A stretch of DNA of 64,000 nt from Actinoplanes sp. NBC_00393 (lineage in GTDB: Bacteria; Actinomycetota; Actinomycetes; Mycobacteriales; Micromonosporaceae), in the NCBI RefSeq assembly GCF_036053395.1, contig NZ_CP107942.1, positions 8,078,501 to 8,142,500 on the forward strand, in the 5' to 3' direction. Below the pieces are notes generated by a model that made no database searches, was not told where the DNA came from, and saw only the letters and a list, made by a program, of their open reading frames with translations. This document shows positions 33,664-41,567 of the stretch, piece by piece (the first letter of the stretch is position 1; each line of letters starts with the position of its first letter). The position numbers and the translations under genes are program-made.

Positions 33664-35553
33664 ATGATCGTCGCTCCGGCTACCGCGCTGCCGCCGTTGC
33701 TCACCGACCCGCCGTGGCTGCATCCGGTCAAACCGGCCAAGCCGGTAGTGATTCCGGGCCTGGCCTGCACCGACCCGGCGACCATCAGCTGGTTGCCGGG
33801 TGAGCGCGAGCAGTGGCGCCGCACCCGTTTCCAACGGATCGGTGAGGGCGAGCGCGACTGGCCGGGCATCGCCGCCGCGATCGCCAGCAGGACCGCGGTC
33901 TGGTACGACGAGATCGAGTTCTTCACCGACGCCCCCGAGGAACTCGCGCGGCCACTGCTCGCCGGCTGGCGGACCGAGGAGGTCTGGGCGGCCGACGCGT
34001 GGTTGCGGATCCTCGTCGCCCGTTACGAACTCGACGCCCTGCCCGTGACCCTGGCGATCGCCCGGGACGGGACGCCGGAGGTGGCGGCCGCGCTTCTGCC
34101 GTACGCCGCACCCGAGATCGCCACGCTGATGGCCGACTGGCTGGCCCGGCTCAAGACCCTGCGGCGCACCGCGACGACCTGGCTGCGACGACACCCCGCC
34201 GAGGCCGCCCGCGCCCTGGTACCACCGGCGTTGGCCAAGGCCGGCACCGCCCGACGGCAGGCCGAACGCGCCCTGCTCACCCTGCCCGCCGACACCGTTC
34301 GCGCAGCCGCGACCACCTACGGACCCGAGGCCGAGGCCGCGATCACGACCCTGCTGGCCACCGACCCGCTGACCGTCCTCCCGCCGAAGATCCCACCCAT
34401 CCCGGCCTGGAAGATCTCCACCCCGGTACGCCTACGCGACGGCTCCGGCATCCTGCCCACCACCGCGACCGCCCACCTGCTCACCATGCTCGCGATCTCC
34501 CCACTCGACGACCCGTACGCCGGTCTCGCGATCGTCCGGCAGGTGTGCGAGCCGGCCGACCTGGCCGAGTTCGCCTGGGAGGTGTTCCAGCACTGGCAGT
34601 CGTCCGGCGCCGAGGCGAAGCAGAACTGGGCGCTCACCGCCCTGGGCCTTCTCGGCGACGACGAGACGGCACGCCGGCTCACCCCGCTGATCCGCGCCTG
34701 GCCCGGGACGGGCGGGCACGCCAAGGCCGTCACCGGCGTCGACGTCCTGGCCGCGATCGGCAGCGACGTCGCCCTGACGCATCTGAACGGGATCGCCGAG
34801 GGCGCCGATTTCGCCGGCCTGCGATCAGCCGCCCAGCAGAAGATCACCGAGGTCGCCCTCGCCCGCGGGCTCACCCCGGAACAGCTCGGCGACCGTCTGG
34901 TCACCGACGGCCCCGCGTGGCTGGAACGGGCGATGGTGACCGGCCGGCGGTGGACCGGCGCCGAGTTCCGCCGGGTCCTCGTCGGCCACCCGCTGCTCGG
35001 GCCCCTGGTCGGGCAGCTGGTGTGGGGCATCTACGACACGGCCGGCGCACTGATCCGCGCCTCTTCCACGTTGGAGGATGAGAAGGACGAGGCGATCGTG
35101 GGCATCGCGCACCCGCTGCAACTCGGCGATGCGGTGACCACCTGGACCCGGACCTTCCCCGTGCAGCCGTTCCCGCAGCTCAGCCGCGAGGTCTACACCC
35201 TGACCGCGGACGAGGCGGCGGGTGATCAGCTCACCCGCTTCGAGAACCGCACGGTCGCGACCACGAGGCTCCTCGCTCTGGAACGGCACGGCTGGCGGCG
35301 CGCGAAACCCCAGGACGCCGGCATGCAGACCCGGATGGAGCTCCCGATCACCCCCGACCTGGAGGTGGCCGTCGAGCTCGAGCCCGGCATCGCCGTCAGC
35401 GCACCGCGGAACTTCCCGGAACAGAAGCTGACCGAGATCTACCTGCACGATGGCGCGGGCGGCCGGCTTCCTCTCGGCCGGCTGGACCCGGTGGCCGCCT
35501 CCGAGCTGCTCCGCGACCTGACTCAGGCCGCGGCGGCCACGTCGTCCGGGTAG
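33664..35553 (+). CDS. DUF4132-like HEAT-repeat protein
   Basis: 629 residues, cytoplasmic. The central part is Ala/Leu-rich helical repeats (LAIARDGTPEVAAALLPYA, WALTALGLLGDDETARRL, AAIGSDVALTHL), and the C-terminal third (RWTGAEFRRVLVGHPLLG, VGQLVWGIYD, ERHGWRRAKPQDAGM) matches the DUF4132/MolR-like C-terminus, whose function is unknown. ATG 33664 lies 6 bases after TAGGCT and has no ribosome site: probably leaderless. The last 31 bases overlap the convergent heme oxygenase gene. Confidence 0.78.
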   Translation: MIVAPATALPPLLTDPPWLHPVKPAKPVVIPGLACTDPATISWLPGEREQWRRTRFQRIGEGERDWPGIAAAIASRTAVWYDEIEFFTDAPEELARPLLAGWRTEEVWAADAWLRILVARYELDALPVTLAIARDGTPEVAAALLPYAAPEIATLMADWLARLKTLRRTATTWLRRHPAEAARALVPPALAKAGTARRQAERALLTLPADTVRAAATTYGPEAEAAITTLLATDPLTVLPPKIPPIPAWKISTPVRLRDGSGILPTTATAHLLTMLAISPLDDPYAGLAIVRQVCEPADLAEFAWEVFQHWQSSGAEAKQNWALTALGLLGDDETARRLTPLIRAWPGTGGHAKAVTGVDVLAAIGSDVALTHLNGIAEGADFAGLRSAAQQKITEVALARGLTPEQLGDRLVTDGPAWLERAMVTGRRWTGAEFRRVLVGHPLLGPLVGQLVWGIYDTAGALIRASSTLEDEKDEAIVGIAHPLQLGDAVTTWTRTFPVQPFPQLSREVYTLTADEAAGDQLTRFENRTVATTRLLALERHGWRRAKPQDAGMQTRMELPITPDLEVAVELEPGIAVSAPRNFPEQKLTEIYLHDGAGGRLPLGRLDPVAASELLRDLTQAAAATSSG

Positions 35554-36176
35554 GCGGTGCCGAGCTCCTGGAAGACCGCACCGTTGAAACCGAAGGCCAG
35601 CTGGGCCTCGGCGACCATCGCGGCCAGCTCCTCCTCCGGCAGATCGAGGGCGTCCAGCCGTTCCCGGTACGCCGTCTTGTAGGCGCGCGGGTCGGGGATC
35701 TGCTCGAAGCGGTAGAACGAGGTGCCGGCCTGGTCCAGGCCGTACGTCGCGGCCAGCGAGCGGCCGATCAGCTGGCCACCGCTGAGATCACCCAGGTAGC
35801 GGACGTAGTGGTGGGCGATGAAGTGGGCCGGCGACGTACGGCAGTGCTCGCGCAGCCGCTGCGTGTAGCGCTCGGTGGCGGCCAGCGTCGTGACCCGGCT
35901 CTCCCAGTCCGGCCCGTACAGGTGGGCCAGATCGGACTCGAGGGCGGCGACCCGGAACAGGGCCGGATCGGCGAACGGGCCCGCCACCGCGTCGGTGCGC
36001 ATCAGGTCGGCGGCCGACTCGAGCTCCCGGTAGACCGCCAGGTACTGGGCAGTGAGCTCGGCGAACCCGTCGAGCGGGACGGTGCCGGCCATCAGGCGGG
36101 AGATGAAGGTCCGGTTCTCGGCCTCCCGGTGCTCGACCATCGTGGCGCGGCGGATGCGGGTCGCGAATCCGGTCAT
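35523..36176 (-). CDS. hmuO: Heme oxygenase (biliverdin-producing)
   Basis: 217 residues. The proximal heme ligand is the His of MVEHREAENRTF (H16). The distal helix is YLGDLSGGQLIGRSLA, with the conserved GDLSGGQ kink, and FYRFEQIPDP follows. It opens the heme ring with O2, releasing iron, CO and biliverdin. Third gene of the leftward operon behind the iron box at 38555, after the HtaA-WxL and DUF916 genes. Its place there completes a heme-to-iron pathway with HmuTUV on the other side of the box. AAGGA precedes the ATG. Confidence 0.94.
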   Translation of the reverse strand: MTGFATRIRRATMVEHREAENRTFISRLMAGTVPLDGFAELTAQYLAVYRELESAADLMRTDAVAGPFADPALFRVAALESDLAHLYGPDWESRVTTLAATERYTQRLREHCRTSPAHFIAHHYVRYLGDLSGGQLIGRSLAATYGLDQAGTSFYRFEQIPDPRAYKTAYRERLDALDLPEEELAAMVAEAQLAFGFNGAVFQELGTAYPDDVAAAA

Positions 36177-36250
36177 GTCGGCTCGGTCCTTCCTGGTGCT
36201 TCAGCTGACGACGGGGACGAGGCACGACACCGATGTCGTGTTCATGATCC

Positions 36251-37252
36251 TCATGGAGTGGTCACGGTGTCCAGACCCGCTTCCACCGACTGTGCCCGGG
36301 CCATCGCCCGGCGTCGACGAATGAAGCGGATGAAGCGGAAGAACAGGTACAGGACGGCGACGCCCAGGACGACGATCAGGACCCACGGCCAGGCCCAGAC
36401 GCCGGTGCCGCGGGAGACCGCCGGGAGTTTCTGGTCGAAAGCGGCGGGTTCCACGTCGACGTGCGCGGAGAGGCGGATCGCCGGCTGCACCCCGACGATC
36501 CTCTCGGTGATCGTCACCGAACCGCCAGGAAGCAGTTCCGGGATCTCCATCGCCTCCGTGCGGGCCAACTGCCAGCCGAAGGGGCCGGTGACGCGTACCG
36601 AGCCGGTGCCGTCGAGCCGCTGGTTGCCGGTGTTGCGGACCAGATAGCTCACGGTCATCACGCCGCCGTCGGCCGGGTTCGCGGACTGCGCGTACTCCAG
36701 GCGTACGGTGTCGATCTTCAAGGTGGGCGCGACCGCGCCTGCCACGGTGAGATAGACGCGGGCCGCGACCCGGCGATCCACCAGCACTTTCTGGCCGTTG
36801 GCGTCGGTCTGCTCCTCGGCGATCGAGGCGATCACCCCGCCCGCGTGGTCACCGGGCGTCGCGTTCGCCGGGACCGTGATCGAGAAGGGCACGTCCAGGC
36901 GGGTGTTCGCCGGCACGGTGTACTCGCGGGCGCCGAGCGCGATCCACGACCCGATGTCGGTGGGCTTCTCCGCCGCCGCTAGCAGCGCGAACGAACCGTC
37001 GTCGGTGTTGTACGCGTCAGTGCCGTACACGGTGAAGGTCTGTGGTTTCGCGGTGAGGTTGGTGATGCCGACGTAGTCGGTGAGCCGTTCGCCGGGGGCC
37101 GCGCGCCGGATGATGAAGTCCCGCCCGTCCGGACCTTTCGCGGTCGACGGTTGCACGGACCAGCGCACGCCGGTGTCGCCCGGCGCGGCCGACGCGGGCG
37201 CAGGTGCCAGGATCAGAAGAAGTACGGCGGCCAGCACGCCCCGGACGATCAT
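36251..37252 (-). CDS. DUF916 (WxL-interacting) membrane-anchored surface protein
   Basis: 333 residues: signal peptide (MIVRGVLAAVLLLILAPAPASA), then two beta-sandwich domains as in WxLIP proteins: GVRWSVQPSTAKGPDGRDF, LTDYVGITNLTAKPQTFTVY, LDVPFSITVPANATPGDHAGG, and YLVRNTGNQRLDGTGSVRVT. A C-terminal helix (WPWVLIVVLGVAVLYLFFRF) and a basic tail anchor it. In Firmicutes, DUF916 proteins bind WxL proteins at the surface. The neighbouring HtaA protein ends in a WxL-like domain, so the pair probably forms a complex. Confidence 0.88.
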   Translation of the reverse strand: MIVRGVLAAVLLLILAPAPASAAPGDTGVRWSVQPSTAKGPDGRDFIIRRAAPGERLTDYVGITNLTAKPQTFTVYGTDAYNTDDGSFALLAAAEKPTDIGSWIALGAREYTVPANTRLDVPFSITVPANATPGDHAGGVIASIAEEQTDANGQKVLVDRRVAARVYLTVAGAVAPTLKIDTVRLEYAQSANPADGGVMTVSYLVRNTGNQRLDGTGSVRVTGPFGWQLARTEAMEIPELLPGGSVTITERIVGVQPAIRLSAHVDVEPAAFDQKLPAVSRGTGVWAWPWVLIVVLGVAVLYLFFRFIRFIRRRRAMARAQSVEAGLDTVTTP

Positions 37253-37277
37253 GTTGCTCCTTACGATGGGGGACGAG

Positions 37278-37310
37278 CCGGCCGGGAATAGTTGCGGTAT
37301 CCCCGGCCGG
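37278..37310. terminator. Intra-operon hairpin between htaA-WxL and DUF916 genes
   Basis: Arms CCGGCCGGGAATA / TATCCCCGGCCGG pair over 13 bp with one mismatch. Located in the 75-bp gap, it could lower expression of the downstream genes or stabilise the upstream mRNA. Confidence 0.6.
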
Positions 37311-37327
37311 TTCCCCGCCTCGAGAGA

Positions 37328-38503
37328 TCAGGCGAGCGTCAGAGTGAGCACGGCGCTGTACTCACCCGCCGCGCTGGACTCGGGAACACCGAGCTTCAGC
37401 GCCGCGCCACAGGTGGAGCTGCCGAGGCTGCTCCCGGTTTCCGCACTGCAGAGGGTGCGGCTGGTGCCCAGGCCGGTGCCCGGCGCGACCGGGTTGCCCG
37501 GGGTGACCGCGTTCTGCACGCCGTCCGCGGCGACCAGGCCGCTGTTGACGACCGCGGCGGTCGGCTCCCAGCCCAGGTTGGCGGCCGGGATGGCGCCGCC
37601 ACCGGTGGACGTGAAGTCGGTGACCTGGCCGACCAGGTCCCAGCCGGAGTTGGTGCCGCGCAGGTCGCTGACCGTGACCGCGTTGAGGCTGCCGGTCGCG
37701 GTCTGCCCCGGGGTGGCGCCGGCCAGGGCCACGGCCGAGCCGGCCGAGGTCAGGGTCAGCGCGCCGCCGGTGACGGCCGCGGTGATCCGCTGCGCCGCGG
37801 AACCGGTGCCCGGCTCCGGGTCGGTGGGGTCGGTCGGATCGGTCGGGTCCGTCGGATCGGTGGGATCCGTCGGGTCCGTCGGGTCCGTCGCCTGGTCCGA
37901 GGCCGTGGCGGTCAGCGGGTCGAGCGCGGTGCCGGCCGTGTAGAAGCCGGTGAACGCGCTGGCGCCCGCGGCGGTCAGCGTGGTGGCGAGGTTCGAGAAC
38001 GTCACGTCACCGTCCGCGACCGTGGGCGCGGTGGTCGCCACGGTGGCGATCTCGGCCTGGTCGAGGTGCTGCTGCGTGGTGCCGCCGTTCGCGACCAGGT
38101 CCACGTCGGCGAGCAGCGAGCCGGTGCCGTCGCCGTCCACGACCAGGGTCGGGTTGGCGAGGGTGATCTCGAACATGTGCGACGGGTACGAGAAGACGAC
38201 CGTCCCGCTGTAGTTCACCGTGGCGGTTCCGACTGCGCTGTCGTACGTGCCACCCTTCGCCGGGAAGTCGAAGGTCCCGTCGGTGTTGCGGGTGGCGCCG
38301 TCGCTGACCGCGATCGGCGGGGTGCCGTTGCCGGTCGAGACGTACGTCCGGAACGACGCCTTGAATCCCCAGTCGAGGCTGCCACCAGCCACGTCGACCG
38401 GTGCTGCGAGGGCGGGTGCGGCCCCGGTCAGCGCCGTGGCGGCGCCGATCGCGATCGCACCGGCCCACATGGCGACCCGATGCGGGCCGTTGTTTGTGCC
38501 CAT
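37328..38503 (-). CDS. htaA: HtaA heme-binding domain fused to WxL-like domain
   Basis: 391 residues. Signal peptide to ~A34. HtaA domain ~38-190: LDWGFKASFRTYVS (with Tyr54), DGTFDFPAKGGTYD, VFSYPSHMFEITLANP (His109), where Tyr and His are the residues used for heme in corynebacterial HtaA. A linker of about eight TDP repeats (206-230) follows. The C-terminal domain has a WxL motif (WDL, 288-290), GWEPTAAVV, and ends YSAVLTLTLA, where the second WxL reads LTL. No cell-wall anchor of its own is visible. First gene of the operon behind the iron box. Confidence 0.85.
   Translation of the reverse strand: MGTNNGPHRVAMWAGAIAIGAATALTGAAPALAAPVDVAGGSLDWGFKASFRTYVSTGNGTPPIAVSDGATRNTDGTFDFPAKGGTYDSAVGTATVNYSGTVVFSYPSHMFEITLANPTLVVDGDGTGSLLADVDLVANGGTTQQHLDQAEIATVATTAPTVADGDVTFSNLATTLTAAGASAFTGFYTAGTALDPLTATASDQATDPTDPTDPTDPTDPTDPTDPTDPEPGTGSAAQRITAAVTGGALTLTSAGSAVALAGATPGQTATGSLNAVTVSDLRGTNSGWDLVGQVTDFTSTGGGAIPAANLGWEPTAAVVNSGLVAADGVQNAVTPGNPVAPGTGLGTSRTLCSAETGSSLGSSTCGAALKLGVPESSAAGEYSAVLTLTLA
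37816..37892. repeat. 9-bp tandem repeat encoding the TDP linker
   Basis: About eight copies of a 9-bp unit (GGTCGGATC / GGTCGGGTC and variants) in the htaA-WxL gene encode the repeating Asp-Pro-Thr linker. Copy number could vary by slippage between strains. Confidence 0.8.
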
Positions 38504-38554
38504 GCTCGTCTCTGTTCCTTCCGATGAGGGCAGTGCTCGCTTGCACGAGCGAAG

Positions 38555-38573
38555 TTAGGCTAGCCTCACCTAA
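38555..38573. promoter_or_regulatory. DtxR/IdeR iron box
   Basis: TTAGGCTAGCCTCACCTAA agrees with the 19-bp DtxR/IdeR consensus (TTAGGTTAGSCTAACCTAA) at all but two or three positions. It lies between the divergent htaA-WxL gene (start 38503) and the surface-protein/hmuTUV operon (start 38626), so a single iron-bound repressor can control both. Confidence 0.9.
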
Positions 38574-38625
38574 TCTCGAGATCAAAACAAGATCGTCTCG
38601 GCGGAAAACTCGGTGGAGGACAACC

Positions 38626-39393
38626 GTGCGCAAAGGCGTGGGGGCCGCGATAGCGGTTCTGGCGTTGCTGTCGGGTGCCACGGTCGGCACACCCGCACAG
38701 GCGGCGAAGCGGCTCACGGTCTCGAAGACCAAGGGGCTGGACCGGGCCGGTGAGACGGTGACCGTCTCCGGGAGCGGCTACGACACGACGAAGGGCATCT
38801 ACGTCGCGTTCTGCCTGGACAACGGGCCGGGCGTGATGCCGTCGCCGTGCGGTGGCGGCGCCGACATGTCCGGTGGTTCCGGCTCGTCGGCGTGGATCTC
38901 GTCGAACCCGCCCTCGTACGGCGAAGGGCTCGCCAAGCCGTACGGGAAGGGTGGCTCGTTCCGGGTGTCCATCAAGGTCAGTCAGATGATCGGGGACGTC
39001 GACTGCGCGGTCCGTGGATGCGCGATCGTCACCCGGGCCGACCACACCCGGACCAGTGACCGGTCGCAGGACAAGCGGGTGGCGGTGCGGTTCGCCGCCA
39101 CGACGACCGTCGCCGCGCCCACGGTGAAAGCCGATCCGGCCGCCACCGGAACCAGGAAACCGACCGGGAAGCAGACCACCCCGGTCGGACCGCCCACCGG
39201 CCGCCTCGCCACCGCCGCGCCCCCGGAGCCCACCGCCGCCATGGCGTTGCAGGCCGCCGAGCCGGCGCTGAACCGGACTAGTGCCGCCACCCCGCTGGGT
39301 CACTGGTGGGCGATCGGCGGCGCGTTCGTGGTGGGCCTGCTCGCCGCGAGCGTGGCCGGCCGGATCCGCCGCCGCAAGCAGGAGAACGCATGA
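38626..39393 (+). CDS. Membrane-anchored surface protein, neocarzinostatin-like fold
   Basis: 255 residues. A signal peptide ends TPAQA. A beta-domain follows: LTVSKTKGLDRAGETVTVSG, GIYVAFCLDNGPGVMPSPCG and SSAWISSNPPSYGEGLAKPY, a pattern seen in surface proteins encoded with HtaA and HmuTUV in Actinobacteria and similar to the neocarzinostatin apoprotein fold. A Thr/Pro stretch leads to a C-terminal helix (WWAIGGAFVVGLLAASVAG) and a basic RIRRRKQ tail. GTG 38626 follows GGAGG. It heads the iron-regulated operon and its stop overlaps the hmuT start (ATGA). It probably hands heme to the transporter. Confidence 0.82.
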   Translation: MRKGVGAAIAVLALLSGATVGTPAQAAKRLTVSKTKGLDRAGETVTVSGSGYDTTKGIYVAFCLDNGPGVMPSPCGGGADMSGGSGSSAWISSNPPSYGEGLAKPYGKGGSFRVSIKVSQMIGDVDCAVRGCAIVTRADHTRTSDRSQDKRVAVRFAATTTVAAPTVKADPAATGTRKPTGKQTTPVGPPTGRLATAAPPEPTAAMALQAAEPALNRTSAATPLGHWWAIGGAFVVGLLAASVAGRIRRRKQENA

Positions 39394-40409
39394 ACCGGCT
39401 TGTTCTGACCGGACTGCTGACGGCCACGATGGCGCTGGCCGGCGGGTGCACCGCGGTCAGCGAGGTGGGGCCGGAGGCCGATCCCGCCGCCGGCTGCGGC
39501 GTCACCACCGCGAAGCTGGCCAGCGAGGACATCACCCCGCTCGACCCGCGGCCCACCCCGCAGCTGCCGGTCACTGTGGACTCCGCCGACAAGCGCAAGG
39601 TCACGGTGAAGAGCGCCGACCGGATCCTCGCGGTGAACCTCTACGGTTCGCTCGCCGAGATCGTCTTCAGCCTCGGGCTCGGCGACCGGATGATCGGCCG
39701 GGACACCTCGACGACCTTCCCCGCTGCGGCCGCGTTGCCGCTGGTCACGCCGCAGGGGCACGACCTGTCCGCCGAGGCGGTCCTGAAGCTGAACCCGACC
39801 GTGCTGCTCGCCGACGACAGCATCGGGCCGCCTACTGTCCTGGAGCAGATCCGCAAGGCCGGCATCCCGGTGGTGCTCGTCGACGACGAGCAGAACCTGG
39901 AAGCGGTGCCCCGGCACATCCGGGCGGTCGCCACGGCGCTCGGTGTTCCGGACGCCGGGGAGAAGCTGGTCCAGCGCGTGCAGTCGGAGATCGACGCGGC
40001 CAGGAAGAGCGCGCCGAAGGACGGCACCCCGCCCCGGATCGCGTTCCTCTACGTCCGCGGCACGGCCGGAGTGTTCCTGATCGGCGGCAAGGACGCCGGC
40101 TCGGACGCGATGATCGAGGCGATCGGCGCGGTGGACGCCGGGAAAGCGGCCGGGCTCAGCAAGTTCCGGCCGCTGACCAGCGAAGGTCTGATCAACGCGG
40201 CGCCCGACGTGATCCTGGTGATGACTGAGGGGCTGAACTCGGTCGACGGAGTGGACGGGCTGCTGAAGTTGCCCGGGGTCGCGCAGACGCCGGCCGGGAT
40301 CAACCGGCGGATCGTGGACATGGACGACGGGATCCTGCTCAACTTCGGCGCGCGTACCGGCAAGGCGGTCGAAGCCCTGGCCAAGGCGGTATACGGCCCG
40401 TGCAACTGA
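39390..40409 (+). CDS. hmuT: Heme ABC transporter substrate-binding lipoprotein
   Basis: 339 residues. Lipoprotein signal MNRLVLTGLLTATMALAGGC with lipobox LAGG|C. The two-lobed class III binding fold shows RILAVNLYGSLAEIVFSLGLG, LKLNPTVLLADDSIGPPTVL, RIAFLYVRGTAGVFLIGG and DVILVMTEGLNSVDGVDGLL, matching HmuT/ShuT proteins. It binds heme outside the membrane and delivers it to HmuU. ATG 39390 overlaps the upstream stop, and its own end overlaps the hmuU start by 10 bp. Confidence 0.94.
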   Translation: MNRLVLTGLLTATMALAGGCTAVSEVGPEADPAAGCGVTTAKLASEDITPLDPRPTPQLPVTVDSADKRKVTVKSADRILAVNLYGSLAEIVFSLGLGDRMIGRDTSTTFPAAAALPLVTPQGHDLSAEAVLKLNPTVLLADDSIGPPTVLEQIRKAGIPVVLVDDEQNLEAVPRHIRAVATALGVPDAGEKLVQRVQSEIDAARKSAPKDGTPPRIAFLYVRGTAGVFLIGGKDAGSDAMIEAIGAVDAGKAAGLSKFRPLTSEGLINAAPDVILVMTEGLNSVDGVDGLLKLPGVAQTPAGINRRIVDMDDGILLNFGARTGKAVEALAKAVYGPCN

Positions 40410-41461
40410 GTGCAACGGCAACGCTTCGGTCGTACCGGAAACTGGGTTTGATCGGCTCTTTGGCCCTTCTGCTCCTGGCGGTCTGCCTGGTCGCGGCGGG
40501 TAAGGGGCAGGTGCCGATCTCGCCGGCCGAGGTGCTGGGGTCGCTACTGCATCGCATCGGCCTCGAGATCGGGCCGCTGCCGGCGGCCGTGCAGGGCGAG
40601 AACGCGTTGTGGCTGGTCCGGTTCCCGCGGGTGGTGCTCGCGGTGGTGGTGGGAGCGTCGCTGGGCTGCGCCGGCGCGCTGATGCAGGGCGTGTTCGGCA
40701 ATCCGCTCGCCGAGCCCGGCGTCGTCGGCGTCTCGGCCGGCGCTGCGGTCGGAGCGGCCGCAGCCATCGTGAGTGGCGTCACCCTCTTCGGTGCGTGGAG
40801 CACGGCGGCAGCCGCCTTTGCCGGCGGCATCGTGACCACCCTGATCGTGTACGCGATGTCGCGCGCCGCCGGCCGCACCGAAGTCGTCACGCTGGTCCTG
40901 ACCGGCGTGGCGGTCAACGCCACCGCGGGCGCCCTGCTCGGCCTGCTGATGTTCCTGACCGACGACGACGGCGTCCGCGCCATCGCGTTCTGGCAGCTCG
41001 GCAGCCTGGCCCAGGCCACCTGGGCGGCCGTGGCGGTGGCCGGACCCGGCGCGGTGATCGGCCTCGCGGTGGCCGCCGCCTGCGCACGCCGCCTCGACCT
41101 GCTGGCCCTCGGGGAACGCCCGGCCCGGCACCTCGGCGTCGACACCGAACGGCTCCGGATCACCGCGATCGTGGCGACCGCGCTGCTCACCGCGTCGGCG
41201 GTGGCCTTCACCGGGATCATCAGCTTCGTCGGGCTGGTCGTGCCACACCTGGTCCGGATGATCGCCGGGCCCGGTCACCGGGTGCTGATCCCGGCCAGCG
41301 CACTGGGCGGCGCGGTCGTCGTGGTCGCCGGCGACCTGATCGCCCGGACCGTCATCGAATACCAGGAGCTGCCGCTCGGCGTGCTCACCGCGGTGGTCGG
41401 CGGGCCGGCCTTCTTCTGGCTGCTGCGCCGCACCCGAGCAAGGGCCGGAGGTTGGGGATGA
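40400..41461 (+). CDS. hmuU: Heme ABC transporter permease (FecCD family)
   Basis: 353 residues with about ten membrane helices. Marks: LWLVRFPRVVLAVVVGASLG, AGALMQGVFGNPLAEPGVVG, GRTEVVTLVLTGVAVNATAG, and GIISFVGLVVPHLVRMIAGPG (the ATPase-contact loop). It forms the channel of the HmuTUV importer. The GTG start lies inside the end of hmuT. The last 50 bases form copy 1 of a triplicated 53-bp unit, and its TGA overlaps the ATG of the first mini-ORF. Confidence 0.94.
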   Translation: MQLSATATLRSYRKLGLIGSLALLLLAVCLVAAGKGQVPISPAEVLGSLLHRIGLEIGPLPAAVQGENALWLVRFPRVVLAVVVGASLGCAGALMQGVFGNPLAEPGVVGVSAGAAVGAAAAIVSGVTLFGAWSTAAAAFAGGIVTTLIVYAMSRAAGRTEVVTLVLTGVAVNATAGALLGLLMFLTDDDGVRAIAFWQLGSLAQATWAAVAVAGPGAVIGLAVAAACARRLDLLALGERPARHLGVDTERLRITAIVATALLTASAVAFTGIISFVGLVVPHLVRMIAGPGHRVLIPASALGGAVVVVAGDLIARTVIEYQELPLGVLTAVVGGPAFFWLLRRTRARAGGWG

Positions 41462-41514
41462 AAGCTCTTCTGGCAGCTGCGACGCGCCCAGCGAGGGCCG
41501 GAGGCCGGGGATGA
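41458..41514 (+). CDS. 18-codon mini-ORF 1 between hmuU and hmuV
   Basis: Begins ATGAAAGCT with GGAGG upstream, encodes MKALLAAATRPARAGGRG, and ends in a TGA that overlaps the next ATG. Its own ATG overlaps the hmuU stop. It is a product of the tandem duplication and may only serve to pass ribosomes to hmuV. Confidence 0.5.
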   Translation: MKALLAAATRPARAGGRG

Positions 41515-41567
41515 AAGCTCTTCTGGCTGCTGCGACGTGCCCAGTGAGCGCCGGGGGTGGGGGATGA
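41511..41567 (+). CDS. 18-codon mini-ORF 2 between hmuU and hmuV
   Basis: Encodes MKALLAAATCPVSAGGGG from the ATG that overlaps the stop of mini-ORF 1. Its TGA overlaps the hmuV ATG at 41564. The upstream ribosome site is GGAGGCCGGGG. Same origin and presumed coupling role as mini-ORF 1. Confidence 0.5.
   Translation: MKALLAAATCPVSAGGGG

Noticed and set aside
37816..37892. Short tandem repeats considered as a CRISPR array
   Set aside because: 9-bp units without spacers inside a coding frame; they encode a TDP linker.
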